In this document: positions 8,501-17,313 of the stretch, piece after piece
Layout of the letters: every line of letters begins with the position of its first letter
Position numbering within the stretch: the stretch's first letter is position 1
DNA from: Roseofilum halophilum BLCC-M91
GTDB taxonomy: Bacteria > Cyanobacteriota > Cyanobacteriia > Cyanobacteriales > Desertifilaceae
NCBI RefSeq assembly: GCF_030068445.1
Contig: NZ_JAQPOK010000076.1
Span: 1-44,679, forward strand
Direction: 5' to 3'
Length of the DNA stretch: 44,679 nucleotides
The notes under the pieces: generated by a model
What the model was told of the DNA's origin: nothing
What the model saw: the letters and a program-made list of their open reading frames with translations, nothing else
Database searches by the model: none
Made by a program: the position numbers and the translations under genes

Positions 8501-8599
8501 TACCAGACCTACAACAGCGACCAATTGAACCACAAAAGGTACTATTAAAACCACTTGTAGAGGAATTTTGAGCGATCGCAGTTTGGAAATATATTTCAT
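5576..8599 (-). CDS. Hybrid sensor histidine kinase (sensor-HAMP-PAS-PAS-HisKA-HATPase-REC)
   Basis: This 1007-residue protein has TM1 (about 14-37), an extracytoplasmic sensor region (38-205, Cache-like; WLIVVSIPESDF near 184-195), TM2 (208-226), HAMP (about 227-280), and two PAS domains (about 283-400 and 408-530). The HisKA domain carries H558 in SHELRTP. The HATPase shows NNAIKF (N box), DTGVGIA, and GTGLGLTIS. The receiver domain (799-915) has D805/D806, phospho-acceptor D849 in FMDIRMP and K901. The last 90 residues are helical without a clear Hpt histidine. A separate Hpt protein or response regulator is therefore needed for output. No partner gene is adjacent; the signal is unknown. 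Confidence 0.93.
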   Translation of the reverse strand: MKYISKLRSLKIPLQVVLIVPFVVQLVAVVGLVEYFAYQTSRASVDHLADRLLVNTSREIRREIDDYMDISQESLKGYQGKLNTFLRELNFSEAGQSLILESSGEVVATSTEETFFIELEPGEPQSLKVTESENRRTQAIALALQEHFSPLSKLQDAQTLDLTIEDRNEFVRITPYSDKSGLDWLIVVSIPESDFMAEIYANTNRTLKLSAIALIIAMATGILTSRTIATPIQRLSEESIALAERRWEPFMGTKSAIAEISLLSDSFDRTAEQLQNALEASEEKFATIFRTSPDPIAIVNLPDGKMIEANQRQMEFLGYSRDEVIGYTTLDLQLWGNLSDREQFLNILKSEGSVSNLEVPIQVKSGAIKTVLVSAELCQIQDETYILVVTKDITQRKRLELEIQASEQKLKRIFNSVSGAITYLQVYPDRTWTINQVSEGSEIISGYHPSELISDPYFWISRTYPGDWSRIEEPLFTDIFAEQMGVYEYRIYDKSGQTRWISQTHSSTWDEQQQCWHVTLISLDISDRKQLELELQQAKEAAESANQAKSTFLANMSHELRTPLNSILGYPQLLINSPSLSKRDREFVKIIEDSGEYLLSLINQVLDISKIEAGHITFEPSNFQLASLLENLEVMFVQKAHKKELDLNINRQPDVPDILNTDEIKLQQILVNLLNNAIKFTDRGSVTLTIQLSSRDSNHLEFKVSDTGVGIAPEEIKNLFEAFVQTQSGKNTQEGTGLGLTISQKFARLLGGELTVESELGKGTTFKFDIPIAQESSVCDLQSTHSDKPVSLAPDQPQYRILVVDDNPMNRQLLVTLLKNWGFEVAEATDGEQAIVQCQTWQPDLIFMDIRMPKLNGDRATEIIRQQMPDSRVVIIAVTASAFSENRSKFLGLGCNAFIGKPFKKEQIISTLEQYLNAKFISPSSSQDSTAVTPSLTLEQLQNLPQTWKKNFCQAILEGDIDYMLQLIIELEDRDRSLAKTLEALTGSFQFDQLSQLVQQIDQADRI

Positions 8600-8792
8600 A
8601 ATTGATAATCTTTTCTAGGCTTACCCGATCTTAAGTCCTTGAGAATGCTACCCTTATATCATATCTCGCTTTTGCAGATGTCAGGGGTAATTGAATTAAG
8701 GAGAGTTAGAGATGGGGACGACGATCTCATAAATAGGGTAAAATAACTATATCAAAACAACAGAGCGTTATCAGATATAAACCGTAGATTCC

Positions 8793-10136
8793 TTGAGTAG
8801 ACAATCCACCCGTCAAGAAACCCACCTAAACCTGGCTCGTGCGAGTATTCGGAGATCGCTGGCCCAGTATAATCCCCTGCTGCGCCAAGACCCTGCTCTA
8901 GCCATTCAACCGGAACTCCAAATTCTCCATGGGAACCTGGAAAAACTCGATCAAAACGTGATTCGCATTGCTGCGTTTGGCTTGGTGAGTCGGGGAAAAT
9001 CGGCGGTTTTGAATGGATTAGTGGGTCAAAAAATTCTGCCCACTGGCCCCATCCATGGGGTGACTCAATGGCCGCGATCGGTGCGTTGGATACCCCAAGG
9101 ACAAAGTAAGGTGCAAATTGAGTTAATCGATACCCCTGGACTCGACGAAATTGGCGGAGAAGTGCGGGCTGATATGGCTAGGGAAGTGGCCCAAGAAGCA
9201 GATTTAATTTTATTTGTCGTGGCGGGAGATATTACCCAAACGGAATATGATGCCCTGCTGTTTTTAGCCCATACCCACAAACCGTTAATTTTGGTCTTTA
9301 ATAAGGTCGATTTATATCCCGATCCAGATTTAGCTGCCATTAGTCGCAACCTGCAACAATTGGGACAACGGGAAGAGTTAACCCAACTGCTAACAACCCA
9401 GGAGATGGTGCGGGTGGCAGCCGAACCCATGCCCAGACAAGTGCGGGTGGAGTTGCCAGACGGTGAAGTGCGGTATGAATGGGAATATGCTGCGCCCCAA
9501 ATTGAGGAATTGCGGGGGAAAATTTTGCAGGTGCTGAACCGGGAAGGGCGATCGCTGCTTGCCCTAAATGCCTTGGTGCAAACCCAAGCTGCCGAAGCGA
9601 GAATTGCCCAAAAAACCTTGGATGTTCACCATCAACAGGCAGAGGCTCTGATTTGGCAGTATACCCGCTCTAAAGCCTTAGCCATTGCTGTCAATCCGAT
9701 CGCCCTGTTGGACATTCCAGGGGGAGCGATCGCCGATTTAGCCCTGATCCGCGCCCTCAGTCGCTTGTATGGCTTACCCCTCACCGATCGCGAAGCGCGA
9801 AAACTCTGGAAAACCCTGTTATTCAGTTCAGGAAGCTTGATTTTAGGAGAACTCGCAACCGTCCTCCTGGGAATGGGCAAAACTGCCGCCACCGTTGTCG
9901 GAGCCACCGGAGAAACGGCAGGATTAAGCGCTTGGATACCTGGAGCCATTTTGCAAGGGGCGATCGCCGGTTATGGAGCCTATCAAGTCGGACAAATTAC
10001 CCGCGTTTACCTGCAACAAGGCTGTACCTGGGGCAATTTGGGGCCAAGTACCGTTATCCACCAAATTCTACAACAACTCGACTCCCAAGCCATCCTCTAC
10101 CGCCTGCGCCAGGAAATCGAGTCCTCGCTCTATTAG
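8793..10136 (+). CDS. Era/dynamin-like GTPase with C-terminal DUF697-type membrane domain
   Basis: This 447-residue protein has a G domain with P-loop GLVSRGKSA (63-71; Lys69, Ser70), Walker B/G3 DTPGLDE (113-119) and G4 NKVD (170-173). The C-terminal third (about 290-430) holds hydrophobic stretches (GAIADLALIRAL, LILGELATVLLGMG, GAIAGYGAYQVG) typical of DUF697 proteins in cyanobacteria. Such proteins are inferred to act at membranes; the exact role is not known. No ATG exists in frame near the N-terminus and an in-frame TAA precedes the TTG at 8793, so translation most likely begins at TTG. It appears monocistronic; gatA follows 113 bp later, after a heptamer repeat. Confidence 0.82.
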   Translation: MSRQSTRQETHLNLARASIRRSLAQYNPLLRQDPALAIQPELQILHGNLEKLDQNVIRIAAFGLVSRGKSAVLNGLVGQKILPTGPIHGVTQWPRSVRWIPQGQSKVQIELIDTPGLDEIGGEVRADMAREVAQEADLILFVVAGDITQTEYDALLFLAHTHKPLILVFNKVDLYPDPDLAAISRNLQQLGQREELTQLLTTQEMVRVAAEPMPRQVRVELPDGEVRYEWEYAAPQIEELRGKILQVLNREGRSLLALNALVQTQAAEARIAQKTLDVHHQQAEALIWQYTRSKALAIAVNPIALLDIPGGAIADLALIRALSRLYGLPLTDREARKLWKTLLFSSGSLILGELATVLLGMGKTAATVVGATGETAGLSAWIPGAILQGAIAGYGAYQVGQITRVYLQQGCTWGNLGPSTVIHQILQQLDSQAILYRLRQEIESSLY

Positions 10137-10146
10137 GGATGGGGAG

Positions 10147-10195
10147 ATTACCCTTCTGCCGATTACCGATTACCCATTACCCATCCCCATTCCCC
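10147..10195 (+). repeat. Degenerate heptamer array (CCCATTA/ACCGATT units)
   Basis: The gap between the GTPase gene and gatA holds ATTACCCTTCTGCCG followed by degenerate repeats of GATTACC/CATTACC/CATCCCC. The first 15 bases also occur at 19609-19623. The array belongs to the same repeat family as 17271-17300, 19597-19636, 27679-27710 and 31806-31836. Confidence 0.7.
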
Positions 10196-10249
10196 TCTGA
10201 ATCTTGATAGGATTTAAAACGCTAAATCGCAAACACAGAAGGTATAAGC

Positions 10250-11707
10250 ATGGCATCCATCCGCGAGTTGCACCAACAGCTTGTGACGAAAGAGCGATCG
10301 GCTGTAGAATTGGCCCAAGAGGCGATCGATCGCATTGAAACCCTAGAACCAAAGCTCCATAGTTTTTTGGCGGTGATGGGAGAACAGGCGTTAGCCCAAG
10401 CCAAGGCTGTTGATGAGAAAATCGCAGCCGGAGAAGAGATCGGGCCGTTGACGGGGATTCCGATCGCCATTAAAGATAATATGTGTACCCCTGGAGTGCC
10501 CACCACCTGCGCCTCCAAAATTCTCCAGAACTTTATCCCCCCCTACGAGTCTACAGTTTCCCAAAAGCTCAAAGACGCAGGAGCGGTGATCGTCGGTAAA
10601 ACCAACCTGGATGAGTTTGCCATGGGTAGCTCCACCGAAAGCTCTGCCTATCAACTCACCGCCAACCCTTGGGATTTAAGCCGCGTTCCGGGGGGTTCAT
10701 CCGGGGGTTCGGCGGCGGCTGTAGCTGGGTCAGAATGCCCTGTATCCCTCGGATCGGACACTGGGGGGTCGATTCGGCTTCCGGCTTCGTTTTGTGGCAT
10801 TGTCGGCTTAAAACCGACCTATGGGTTAGTGTCCCGGTATGGCTTGGTCGCTTATGCCTCATCCCTGGATCAAATCGGGCCGTTTGGGCGTACCGTAGAA
10901 GATGCCGCTATTGTCTTAGAGGCGATCGCCGGTTACGATCCCAAAGACTCCACCAGTCTGAATGTGAAAATCCCCCACTATGCCGATTTACTCAAACCCA
11001 ACCTCAAATCCAAAGGGCGGTTAAGAATTGGCATCATCACCGAAACCTTTGGTACAGGACTCGATCCAGAAGTCGATGAAGCTGTCAAAAAAGCCATTAG
11101 CCATCTACAAGATTTAGGCGCAGAAATTCAAACTATTTCCTGTCCCAATTTCCGCTACGGCTTACCCGCCTATTACATTATTGCCCCCTCCGAAGCCTCC
11201 GCCAACTTAGCCCGCTATGATGGCGTAAAATACGGCTTCCGCGCAGAACAAGGGGATAACCTGCTCTCCATGTACGAAAAAACCCGCGCCCAAGGATTTG
11301 GCCCAGAAGTCAAACGGCGGATTATGATCGGAACCTATGCCCTATCTGCGGGTTATTATGATGCCTATTATCTCAAAGCCCAAAAGGTACGCACCCTGAT
11401 TAAACAGGACTTTGAAAAAGCCTTTGCTTCGGTGGATATCTTAGTTTCTCCCACAGCTCCTACCACAGCATTCAAAGCGGGCGAAAAAACCAAAGATCCC
11501 ATTAGCATGTATCTATCGGATTTAATGACCATTCCCGTTAATTTAGCCGGACTGCCAGGATTAAGTATTCCCTGCGGATTCGATCGCCAAGGGCTACCCA
11601 TTGGACTGCAACTGATAGGGGATGTATTGCGCGAAGATGTATTATTGCAAGTTGCCCACGCCTACGAGCAAACCACCAACTGGCACTTAAAACAACCCTC
11701 TCTGTAG
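10250..11707 (+). CDS. gatA: Aspartyl/glutamyl-tRNA amidotransferase subunit A
   Basis: This 485-residue amidase-family enzyme has the Lys-cisSer-Ser triad: K75 (AIKDN), S150 in PGGSSGGS and S174 in DTGGSIRLP. GatA hydrolyses glutamine and passes ammonia to GatB, converting Glu-tRNA(Gln) to Gln-tRNA(Gln), the route cyanobacteria use in place of glutaminyl-tRNA synthetase. Length and motifs match the family closely. GatB and GatC genes are not in this window, which is usual for cyanobacteria where gat genes are scattered. The ATG at 10250 is preceded by AGAAGG (10236-10241). Confidence 0.97.
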   Translation: MASIRELHQQLVTKERSAVELAQEAIDRIETLEPKLHSFLAVMGEQALAQAKAVDEKIAAGEEIGPLTGIPIAIKDNMCTPGVPTTCASKILQNFIPPYESTVSQKLKDAGAVIVGKTNLDEFAMGSSTESSAYQLTANPWDLSRVPGGSSGGSAAAVAGSECPVSLGSDTGGSIRLPASFCGIVGLKPTYGLVSRYGLVAYASSLDQIGPFGRTVEDAAIVLEAIAGYDPKDSTSLNVKIPHYADLLKPNLKSKGRLRIGIITETFGTGLDPEVDEAVKKAISHLQDLGAEIQTISCPNFRYGLPAYYIIAPSEASANLARYDGVKYGFRAEQGDNLLSMYEKTRAQGFGPEVKRRIMIGTYALSAGYYDAYYLKAQKVRTLIKQDFEKAFASVDILVSPTAPTTAFKAGEKTKDPISMYLSDLMTIPVNLAGLPGLSIPCGFDRQGLPIGLQLIGDVLREDVLLQVAHAYEQTTNWHLKQPSL

Positions 11708-11803
11708 TCAAAACAACTCCGGGGTTGGGTTCTTTTTCTTTACAATTAAGAGAACGGATAGCCACGGGGTTGCTCTTCGTTTGTTGTTATTCCCCTTCAA
11801 ATC

Positions 11804-12691
11804 ATGTTGATGGCCTTATTACATCAAGGATTATGGATTTTTTTGGCCGGTTTGGCGATCGCCTATGGCAGTCTGTGTTGGTATTATTGGGCGATCCAAA
11901 CCCGGTTAATTTTTTTCCCCGTGGAAGAAATTACCCGCACCCCAGCCGATTTTAATTTAGACTATGAGGACGTTTGGGTAGAGTCCGTAGAACCGGGAGT
12001 CAAGTTACATGGGTGGTGGATTCCCAATTCTGCGAGTAATCGCGTCCTCCTCTATCTTCATGGTAACGCCGATAACATTGGTACAAACGCCTATCACGCC
12101 GGGCGATTTTACCATCTCGGCTTTTCCGTCTTCCTCTTCGATTATCGCGGATACGGTCAATCTCAGGGTGAATTTCCCACAGAGAAACAGGTTTATGACG
12201 ATACTGACACCATCTGGGACTACTTGGTGAACGAGCGGGGGATAGCACCAGAACAGATTGTGGTGTATGGTCATTCCCTAGGAGGGGCGATCGGCATAGA
12301 ATTAGCCACCAAACACCCCCAAATTTCCCATTTCATTATTGAAGGATCGTTTACCTCCCTGCGACGCATGGGAGATTATCGCTATCCTTTACTCAACATC
12401 TTGCCCATCGATCTCTTATTGCAAAACCAATTTAATTCCCTAGCCAAAGTTCCCCAATTAAAAATGCCCACCCTCTTCATTCATGGACAACAAGATACCG
12501 CCGTTCCTTCCTTTATGAGCGAAGAACTGTTTGCTGCTGCCCCGGAACCCAAAAAACTCTGGCTCTTTCCCCCTGGCGATCATAGTACCGTTGCCCCTTT
12601 AGCAGGAGAAGAATACTTCAAAACCATCCGCGAATTTGTCGAAATGCCACCCTTTCCCATTCCAGGATATTATCTGAGTCCCAGCAAATAA
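11804..12691 (+). CDS. Alpha/beta hydrolase, membrane-anchored (BEM46/ABHD13-like)
   Basis: This 295-residue protein has an N-terminal hydrophobic anchor (about 5-30) followed by an alpha/beta hydrolase fold. The oxyanion region LYLHGNADN (about 83-91), RGYGQSQG, nucleophile elbow GHSLGG, an acidic residue in HGQQDTAVP and catalytic His in GDHST are all in the expected order. It resembles the BEM46/ABHD13-type hydrolases found with one N-terminal helix. The substrate is unknown; an esterase, thioesterase or peptidase role cannot be separated by sequence alone. It follows gatA by 96 bp. Its stop codon overlaps the left end of the MITE-like element at 12690-12899. Confidence 0.88.
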   Translation: MLMALLHQGLWIFLAGLAIAYGSLCWYYWAIQTRLIFFPVEEITRTPADFNLDYEDVWVESVEPGVKLHGWWIPNSASNRVLLYLHGNADNIGTNAYHAGRFYHLGFSVFLFDYRGYGQSQGEFPTEKQVYDDTDTIWDYLVNERGIAPEQIVVYGHSLGGAIGIELATKHPQISHFIIEGSFTSLRRMGDYRYPLLNILPIDLLLQNQFNSLAKVPQLKMPTLFIHGQQDTAVPSFMSEELFAAAPEPKKLWLFPPGDHSTVAPLAGEEYFKTIREFVEMPPFPIPGYYLSPSK

Positions 12692-12899
12692 TATCAAATC
12701 CGGTTTCCGCAAGCGGACATGAAAATGGGATTCAGGAAGCGAAAATGGGATTCAGGAAGCGAAAATGGGATTCAGGAAGCGGGCAAGATGCCCGCACTCC
12801 TCCAATCCCTTGATATTACTGGAGTGGGAGCATCTTGCTCCCTAGATTTTTAATTAGGGTGTTTCCGCTTCGCGGACATGAATAACCGGACTTGATATT
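12690..12899. mobile_element. MITE-like element with 14-bp terminal inverted repeats
   Basis: The ends AATATCAAATCCGG (12690-12703) and CCGGACTTGATATT (12886-12899) are inverted repeats with one mismatch. Inside each end lies a direct copy of GTTTCCGC(AAG/TTC)GCGGACATGA, itself a small palindrome. The core contains three exact 20-mers (12721-12780) and an imperfect inverted pair: GGGCAAGATGCCCGCACTCC (12782-12801) opposite GGAGTGGGAGCATCTTGCTC (12821-12840). It has no coding capacity. The left end contains the stop of the hydrolase gene. Transposition by a trans-acting transposase is inferred. Confidence 0.6.
12721..12780 (+). repeat. Three exact tandem 20-mers inside the MITE-like element
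   Basis: The unit GAAAATGGGATTCAGGAAGC occurs three times without a mismatch or spacer. There are no spacers, so it is not a CRISPR. The identity of the copies suggests a recent expansion by slippage. Confidence 0.9.
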
Positions 12900-12982
12900 A
12901 CAGCAGTTTGTACTTCATCTGCTTCTAGTTGTCCAGCTTTTCCCATTCGATAAATAGCATTCGTTATTTCATATGTAATCTG
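12899..12982 (-). pseudogene. Remnant of a PIN-domain (VapC-like) toxin gene
   Basis: On the minus strand 28 codons read TYEITNAIYRMGKAGQLEADEV in the middle, resembling the early part of PIN-domain toxins around the conserved Glu-x-x-Asn segment. An in-frame TGA lies directly upstream of the first codon shown, and the similarity ends where the MITE-like element begins. There is no antitoxin gene nearby. The recognition is from memory of the family, so it is tentative. Confidence 0.35.
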
Positions 12983-13037
12983 TCATGGTTTCATCTTCTG
13001 TTTGAGTGAACAGGCTTCAAAAAGTTCTTGACTTTGT

Positions 13038-13043
13038 TATAAT
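13038..13043 (+). promoter_or_regulatory. Possible -10 box of the dnaE promoter
   Basis: A perfect TATAAT lies 34 bases before the dnaE ATG. A TTGACT is present but only four bases upstream of it, so no well-spaced -35 box accompanies it. Position relative to dnaE is the main support. Confidence 0.35.
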
Positions 13044-13076
13044 AACTCTCATTGTTGCTTCATGGCAAACTAGATT

Positions 13077-16000
13077 ATGTCTTTCGTAGGATTACATATT
13101 CACACCGACTATAGCTTACTCGATGGCGCGTCTCAAATCGCCCAACTGGTGGGCAAAGCTCAGGAATTGGAAATGCCCGCGATCGCCATCACCGATCATG
13201 GGGTAATGTATGGAGCGATCGAATTAATTAAAGCCTGTCGTAATAGTCCAGTCAACCCCATTATTGGTAATGAAATGTATATCATTAATGGGGATATTGA
13301 AACCAAATATAAAAAAATCAAGAAATATCACCAATTGGTACTCGCTAAAAACACCCAAGGTTATAAAAACCTAGTCAAATTAACAACCATATCCAACTTA
13401 AAAGGCATTCAAGGAAAAGGAATTTTTTCCCGTCCTTGCATTAACAAGGAACTGCTAGAACAGTATCACGAAGGGCTGATTTTAACCAGTGGCTGTTTAG
13501 GCAGCGAAATCCCCCAACTCATCCTCACAGGAGATATGGAAAAAGCGCGAGAAGTAGCGAAATGGTATCAGAATTTATTCCAAGATGACTATTATCTAGA
13601 AATTCAAGACCATGGCTCCCAAGAAGACCGGATTGTAAATGTAGAATTGATGAAAATCGGGCAAGAATTGGGGATTAAACTGGTTGCTACCAACGATTCC
13701 CACTTTATTTCCTGTTACGATACCGAAGCTCATGACGCTTTGTTGTGCATCAATACCGCCAGTTTGATTACCGATGAGAAGCGGATGCGCTATAGCGGGA
13801 CAGAATACCTGAAAACGGCTGAGGAAATGGCATTATTATTCCGGGATCATCTTCCGGATGAGGTGATTCAGGAGGCGATCGCCAATACCCTAGAAGTCGC
13901 GTCAAAAATCGAACCTTACAAGGGCATTCTCGGAGAACCCCGCATCCCCGATTATCCCATTCCCAAAGATCACACCCCCGACACCTATGTAGAAAAACAA
14001 GCCTGGGATGGACTGCTAGAACGCTTAGAACTCAAAAGTCGAGACGAACTCAAACCCGTCTATAAAGAGCGCCTCGAATATGAACTCAAAATGCTCCAGC
14101 GCATGGGATTTTCCACCTATTTCTTAGTAGTTTGGGATTATATTAAATATGCTAGAGATCATAACATTCCCGTTGGCCCCGGTCGCGGTTCTGCCGCCGG
14201 TTCATTAGTTGCCTATGCCTTAAGAATTACCAACATTGACCCCGTTCACCATGGACTTTTATTCGAGCGATTTTTGAACCCCGAACGGAAATCAATGCCG
14301 GATATTGATACCGATTTTTGCATTGAACGTCGGGATGATGTGATTGAGTATGTAACCGAAAAATATGGTAAAGAACGGGTTGCTCAGATTATTACCTTTA
14401 ACCGCATGACCTCGAAAGCAGTGCTTAAAGACGTGGCGCGAGTTCTGAATATTCCCTACTCAGAAGCAGACCAAATGGCGAAAATGATTCCCGTTTCTAG
14501 GGGGAAACCCACGAAGCTAAAAATCATGGTTTCCGAGCAAACACCGACACCGGAATTTAAACAAAAATACGAATCAGATGAGCGTGTTCGTCAGTGGATA
14601 GACATGGCCATGAGAATTGAAGGAACCAACAAAACCTTTGGGGTTCATGCTGCGGGTGTGGTCATTTCTAAAGAACCGTTAGATGAAATTGTCCCCCTAC
14701 AAAGGAATAATGATGGATCTGTAATCACTCAATATTCCATGGAGAATATTGAGGCATTAGGATTGCTGAAAATGGACTTTTTGGGCTTAAAGAATTTGAC
14801 CACAATTCAAACAGCCTTAGAGTATATTGAACAGGATGAAAACCGAAAAATAGACCCCTATGATATCCCTGCTGATGAACGCAGAGCGCAAGAAACGTAT
14901 CAGAGGATCAAGAAGTTTCCTGATGATGTCAAGAAAACCTATAAGCTTTTAGAAAAAGGAGATTTAGAAGGCATTTTTCAATTAGAATCTTCCGGGATGC
15001 GCCAAGTGGTTCGGGAGCTGAAACCCTCCTGTATTGAAGATATTTCTTCCATTCTCGCCCTCTATCGACCGGGGCCGCTGGATGCGGGTCTAATTCCTAA
15101 GTTTATTAACCGCAAACATGGCATCGAAAAGATTGTTTATGACCATGAACTGTTAGAGCCAATCTTGAATGAAACCTATGCAGTTTTGGTCTATCAAGAA
15201 CAGATCATGAAAGTGGCTCAGGATTTAGCGGGTTATTCCCTAGGAGAAGCGGACTTACTGCGCCGAGCCATGGGGAAAAAGAAAATGGCCGAAATGCAGA
15301 AACACCGCAATATTTTTATGGATGGTGCAGCTAAAAATGGCATCGATAAAACCATTGCCGAAAGTTTGTTTGACCAGATGGTTTTGTTTGCTGAGTATTG
15401 CTTTAATAAATCCCACTCTACAGCCTATGCTTATGTTACCTATCAAACGGCTTATCTGAAAGCCAATTATCCGGTCGAATATATGGCCGCTTTGCTGACT
15501 TCCAATAGTGGCGATCAGGATAAAGTCGGTAAATATATCGCCAATTGTCGAGAAATGGGTATAAAGATTGAACCACCGGATATTAATCGCTCTGGTGTGG
15601 AATTTACGCCGACTAAAAACCACACTATTTTGTTTGGTTTATCGGCGGTGAAAAATTTAGGGCAAGGGGCGATTGATGGTATTTTAAGAGCTAGAGAGGA
15701 AGGGGAGTTTAAGGCATTGGCTGATTTGTGCGATCGCGTGGATTTGCGGACGGTTAATAACCGTGCCTTAGAATCTCTAATTAAGTGTGGTGCATTTGAT
15801 GCATTTGATGATAATCGTGCCCAACTGTTAGCGGATTTGGAAAAGGTTGTACCCTGGGCCCAGAGTCGGGCGAAAGACCGGGAAAGTGGCCCCAATTTAT
15901 TTGATATGTTGGGCAATACTCCCTTTAGCAGTCAAAATACCAATGGTCGTGCCCATGAAGTGGCTCCTAAAGCTGCTCCTGTGCCGGAAATTACGTTGGC

Positions 16001-16865
16001 GGACAAGCTGCAAATGGAGAAGGAGTTACTCGGTTTTTATGTGTCTGAACATCCGCTAAATTCTGTGGCGAAACTGGCTCAAACCTTAGATCCAAAACCG
16101 ATCAATCTCGTTGATTTAGAAGATGCAAGTAGTCGCAAGCCGGTTAAAGTGGTGGTGATGATTACAGAGATCAAAGAAATTACCACGAAGTCGGGTAAGT
16201 TAATGGTGATTCTGAACCTGGAAGATTTAACCACGAAAGGAGAAGCGAAGGTTTGGGGGGATGATTATGAACGGGTGAAAGGTAATTTAGCGACTGATGT
16301 GCCGGTGATTTTAACGGGAAAAGTGAGTCGCTGGAACGAGCAAACGCAACTGACGGTTAGTGAGGCGGAAAAGGTAAATTTAGAAGAGATTCAACAGGGG
16401 ATGGAAGATGAACCGCCATGCTCTGTTGAATCCCCTATTGAATCACCTTTTCATTCCATAGATTCTGCTCCGGTTTCGACTCCTGTAGAGCAAGCAATTC
16501 TCCAAAATCCTGCGCCCAACCTTGAGAGTCAACCTTCTGGGGTTGTTTCTTCACCTGCTGTACCCGATGTTCCCCAATCTTGGATTGTGATTACTCTGTC
16601 TTTAGAAGAGGCATCTGAAGAAGCAATGCGAAAGAATCTGAAATCTTTGCTAAAACCTTTAGTAGGAGAGTATTCAGGACAAACTAATACCGAAACTTAT
16701 CCTGTTTTGATTGTGATTAAGGGCGATCGCTTTGGATTTTTGCAAGGGGTGAAATTGCCCCAAAAATGGCACGTTCAAGATCCAGGAGCTTTCGTGGAAA
16801 GACTACGAGAAAAACAAGTTGCTGCTGAGTTGAAGCCTTTGGAATTAGATGACTTACGGGTGTAG
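13077..16865 (+). CDS. dnaE: DNA polymerase III alpha subunit, unsplit and intein-free
   Basis: This 1262-residue replicative polymerase has an N-terminal PHP domain ([17 protein letters not shown]), a polymerase core with catalytic D409/D411 (PDIDTDF) and D567 (KMDFLGL), a tandem helix-hairpin-helix/beta-binding region and an OB domain (about 1010-1100). A Ser/Pro-rich linker (about 1109-1160) leads to a C-terminal domain of about 100 residues. In many cyanobacteria dnaE is divided into two genes by a split intein between Tyr and Cys of [10 protein letters not shown]. Here Y774-C775 are joined directly in one frame with no intein. The ATG at 13077 begins the PHP motif correctly. Confidence 0.97.
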   Translation: MSFVGLHIHTDYSLLDGASQIAQLVGKAQELEMPAIAITDHGVMYGAIELIKACRNSPVNPIIGNEMYIINGDIETKYKKIKKYHQLVLAKNTQGYKNLVKLTTISNLKGIQGKGIFSRPCINKELLEQYHEGLILTSGCLGSEIPQLILTGDMEKAREVAKWYQNLFQDDYYLEIQDHGSQEDRIVNVELMKIGQELGIKLVATNDSHFISCYDTEAHDALLCINTASLITDEKRMRYSGTEYLKTAEEMALLFRDHLPDEVIQEAIANTLEVASKIEPYKGILGEPRIPDYPIPKDHTPDTYVEKQAWDGLLERLELKSRDELKPVYKERLEYELKMLQRMGFSTYFLVVWDYIKYARDHNIPVGPGRGSAAGSLVAYALRITNIDPVHHGLLFERFLNPERKSMPDIDTDFCIERRDDVIEYVTEKYGKERVAQIITFNRMTSKAVLKDVARVLNIPYSEADQMAKMIPVSRGKPTKLKIMVSEQTPTPEFKQKYESDERVRQWIDMAMRIEGTNKTFGVHAAGVVISKEPLDEIVPLQRNNDGSVITQYSMENIEALGLLKMDFLGLKNLTTIQTALEYIEQDENRKIDPYDIPADERRAQETYQRIKKFPDDVKKTYKLLEKGDLEGIFQLESSGMRQVVRELKPSCIEDISSILALYRPGPLDAGLIPKFINRKHGIEKIVYDHELLEPILNETYAVLVYQEQIMKVAQDLAGYSLGEADLLRRAMGKKKMAEMQKHRNIFMDGAAKNGIDKTIAESLFDQMVLFAEYCFNKSHSTAYAYVTYQTAYLKANYPVEYMAALLTSNSGDQDKVGKYIANCREMGIKIEPPDINRSGVEFTPTKNHTILFGLSAVKNLGQGAIDGILRAREEGEFKALADLCDRVDLRTVNNRALESLIKCGAFDAFDDNRAQLLADLEKVVPWAQSRAKDRESGPNLFDMLGNTPFSSQNTNGRAHEVAPKAAPVPEITLADKLQMEKELLGFYVSEHPLNSVAKLAQTLDPKPINLVDLEDASSRKPVKVVVMITEIKEITTKSGKLMVILNLEDLTTKGEAKVWGDDYERVKGNLATDVPVILTGKVSRWNEQTQLTVSEAEKVNLEEIQQGMEDEPPCSVESPIESPFHSIDSAPVSTPVEQAILQNPAPNLESQPSGVVSSPAVPDVPQSWIVITLSLEEASEEAMRKNLKSLLKPLVGEYSGQTNTETYPVLIVIKGDRFGFLQGVKLPQKWHVQDPGAFVERLREKQVAAELKPLELDDLRV

Positions 16866-16903
16866 GCGCTGGTGATTGGTAATGGTTGTATATTGACTCT
16901 ATT

Positions 16904-16959
16904 CGGGCGGGTTTAGTGAGGTTATTTGTGGGGTTCCTAGATATGGGTTAACCCGCCCC
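16904..16959. repeat. Imperfect inverted repeat between dnaE and the DUF3593 gene
   Basis: CGGGCGGGTTTA (16904-16915) faces TTAACCCGCCCC (16948-16959) around a 32-base centre that includes GTGGGG and ATGGGTTAA. It lies between convergent genes and could act as a bidirectional terminator or be a small dispersed repeat. The GCCCCTACAA flank is also seen in the element at 44390-44508. Confidence 0.5.
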
Positions 16960-16969
16960 TACAATTGGC

Positions 16970-17269
16970 TTAACTGTCAGATACTTTTGCTTGTTGAGAT
17001 CTAACGGCTTGATAAAATCCCAGGACGATTAGGATATTGGAAATACTGAGGAAAATTTCTGCGCCGCCATGGAGCCAGTCTACATTAGCGAGGGCTTCAT
17101 GGTAAACGACTTGGGCGTAAATCCCGGCGGGAATGGTTACGCCGACAAAGACTAAGGTCATATAAAAGCCAATCAGGGCTAACCGGGGCATTTGTCCAGA
17201 GCGGGTAATAAACCATAGGAATCCTAAATAGGGAAACAAGGATATTGCAAATAGGGCATCTTTAGACAT
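16970..17269 (-). CDS. DUF3593 membrane protein
   Basis: The real reading frame starts at the ATG at 17269 (MSKDALFAISLFPYLGFLW), giving 99 residues; upstream codons in the same frame are a shadow of the neighbouring gene. Three hydrophobic helices are visible (about 5-20, 32-52, 72-90). I recognise it as the DUF3593 family of cyanobacteria and plastids, function unknown. It lies 44 bp downstream of the DUF2499 (Ycf49-like) gene on the same strand, so the two probably form an operon and may act in one membrane complex; that is inferred from adjacency. A short palindrome plus GGTAATGGGTAA repeat sits between them. Confidence 0.8.
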   Translation of the reverse strand: MSKDALFAISLFPYLGFLWFITRSGQMPRLALIGFYMTLVFVGVTIPAGIYAQVVYHEALANVDWLHGGAEIFLSISNILIVLGFYQAVRSQQAKVSDS

Positions 17270-17270
17270 T

Positions 17271-17300
17271 GTTATAGCGCTTCGTGCTGGTAATGGGTAA
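17271..17300 (+). repeat. Dispersed palindrome-plus-GGTAATGGGTAA repeat, copy 1
   Basis: GTTATAGCGCTTCGTGCT is followed by GGTAATGGGTAA. The same sequence with one substitution and one indel occurs at 31806-31836, and a related inverted copy at 19597-19636. It fills the gap between the DUF2499 and DUF3593 genes. Confidence 0.75.
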
Positions 17301-17313
17301 GAAGGGTTGAGGT

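Noticed and set aside
12721-12780. CRISPR-like repeat array
   Set aside because: The three 20-mers are directly adjacent without spacers, and no cas gene is in the window.
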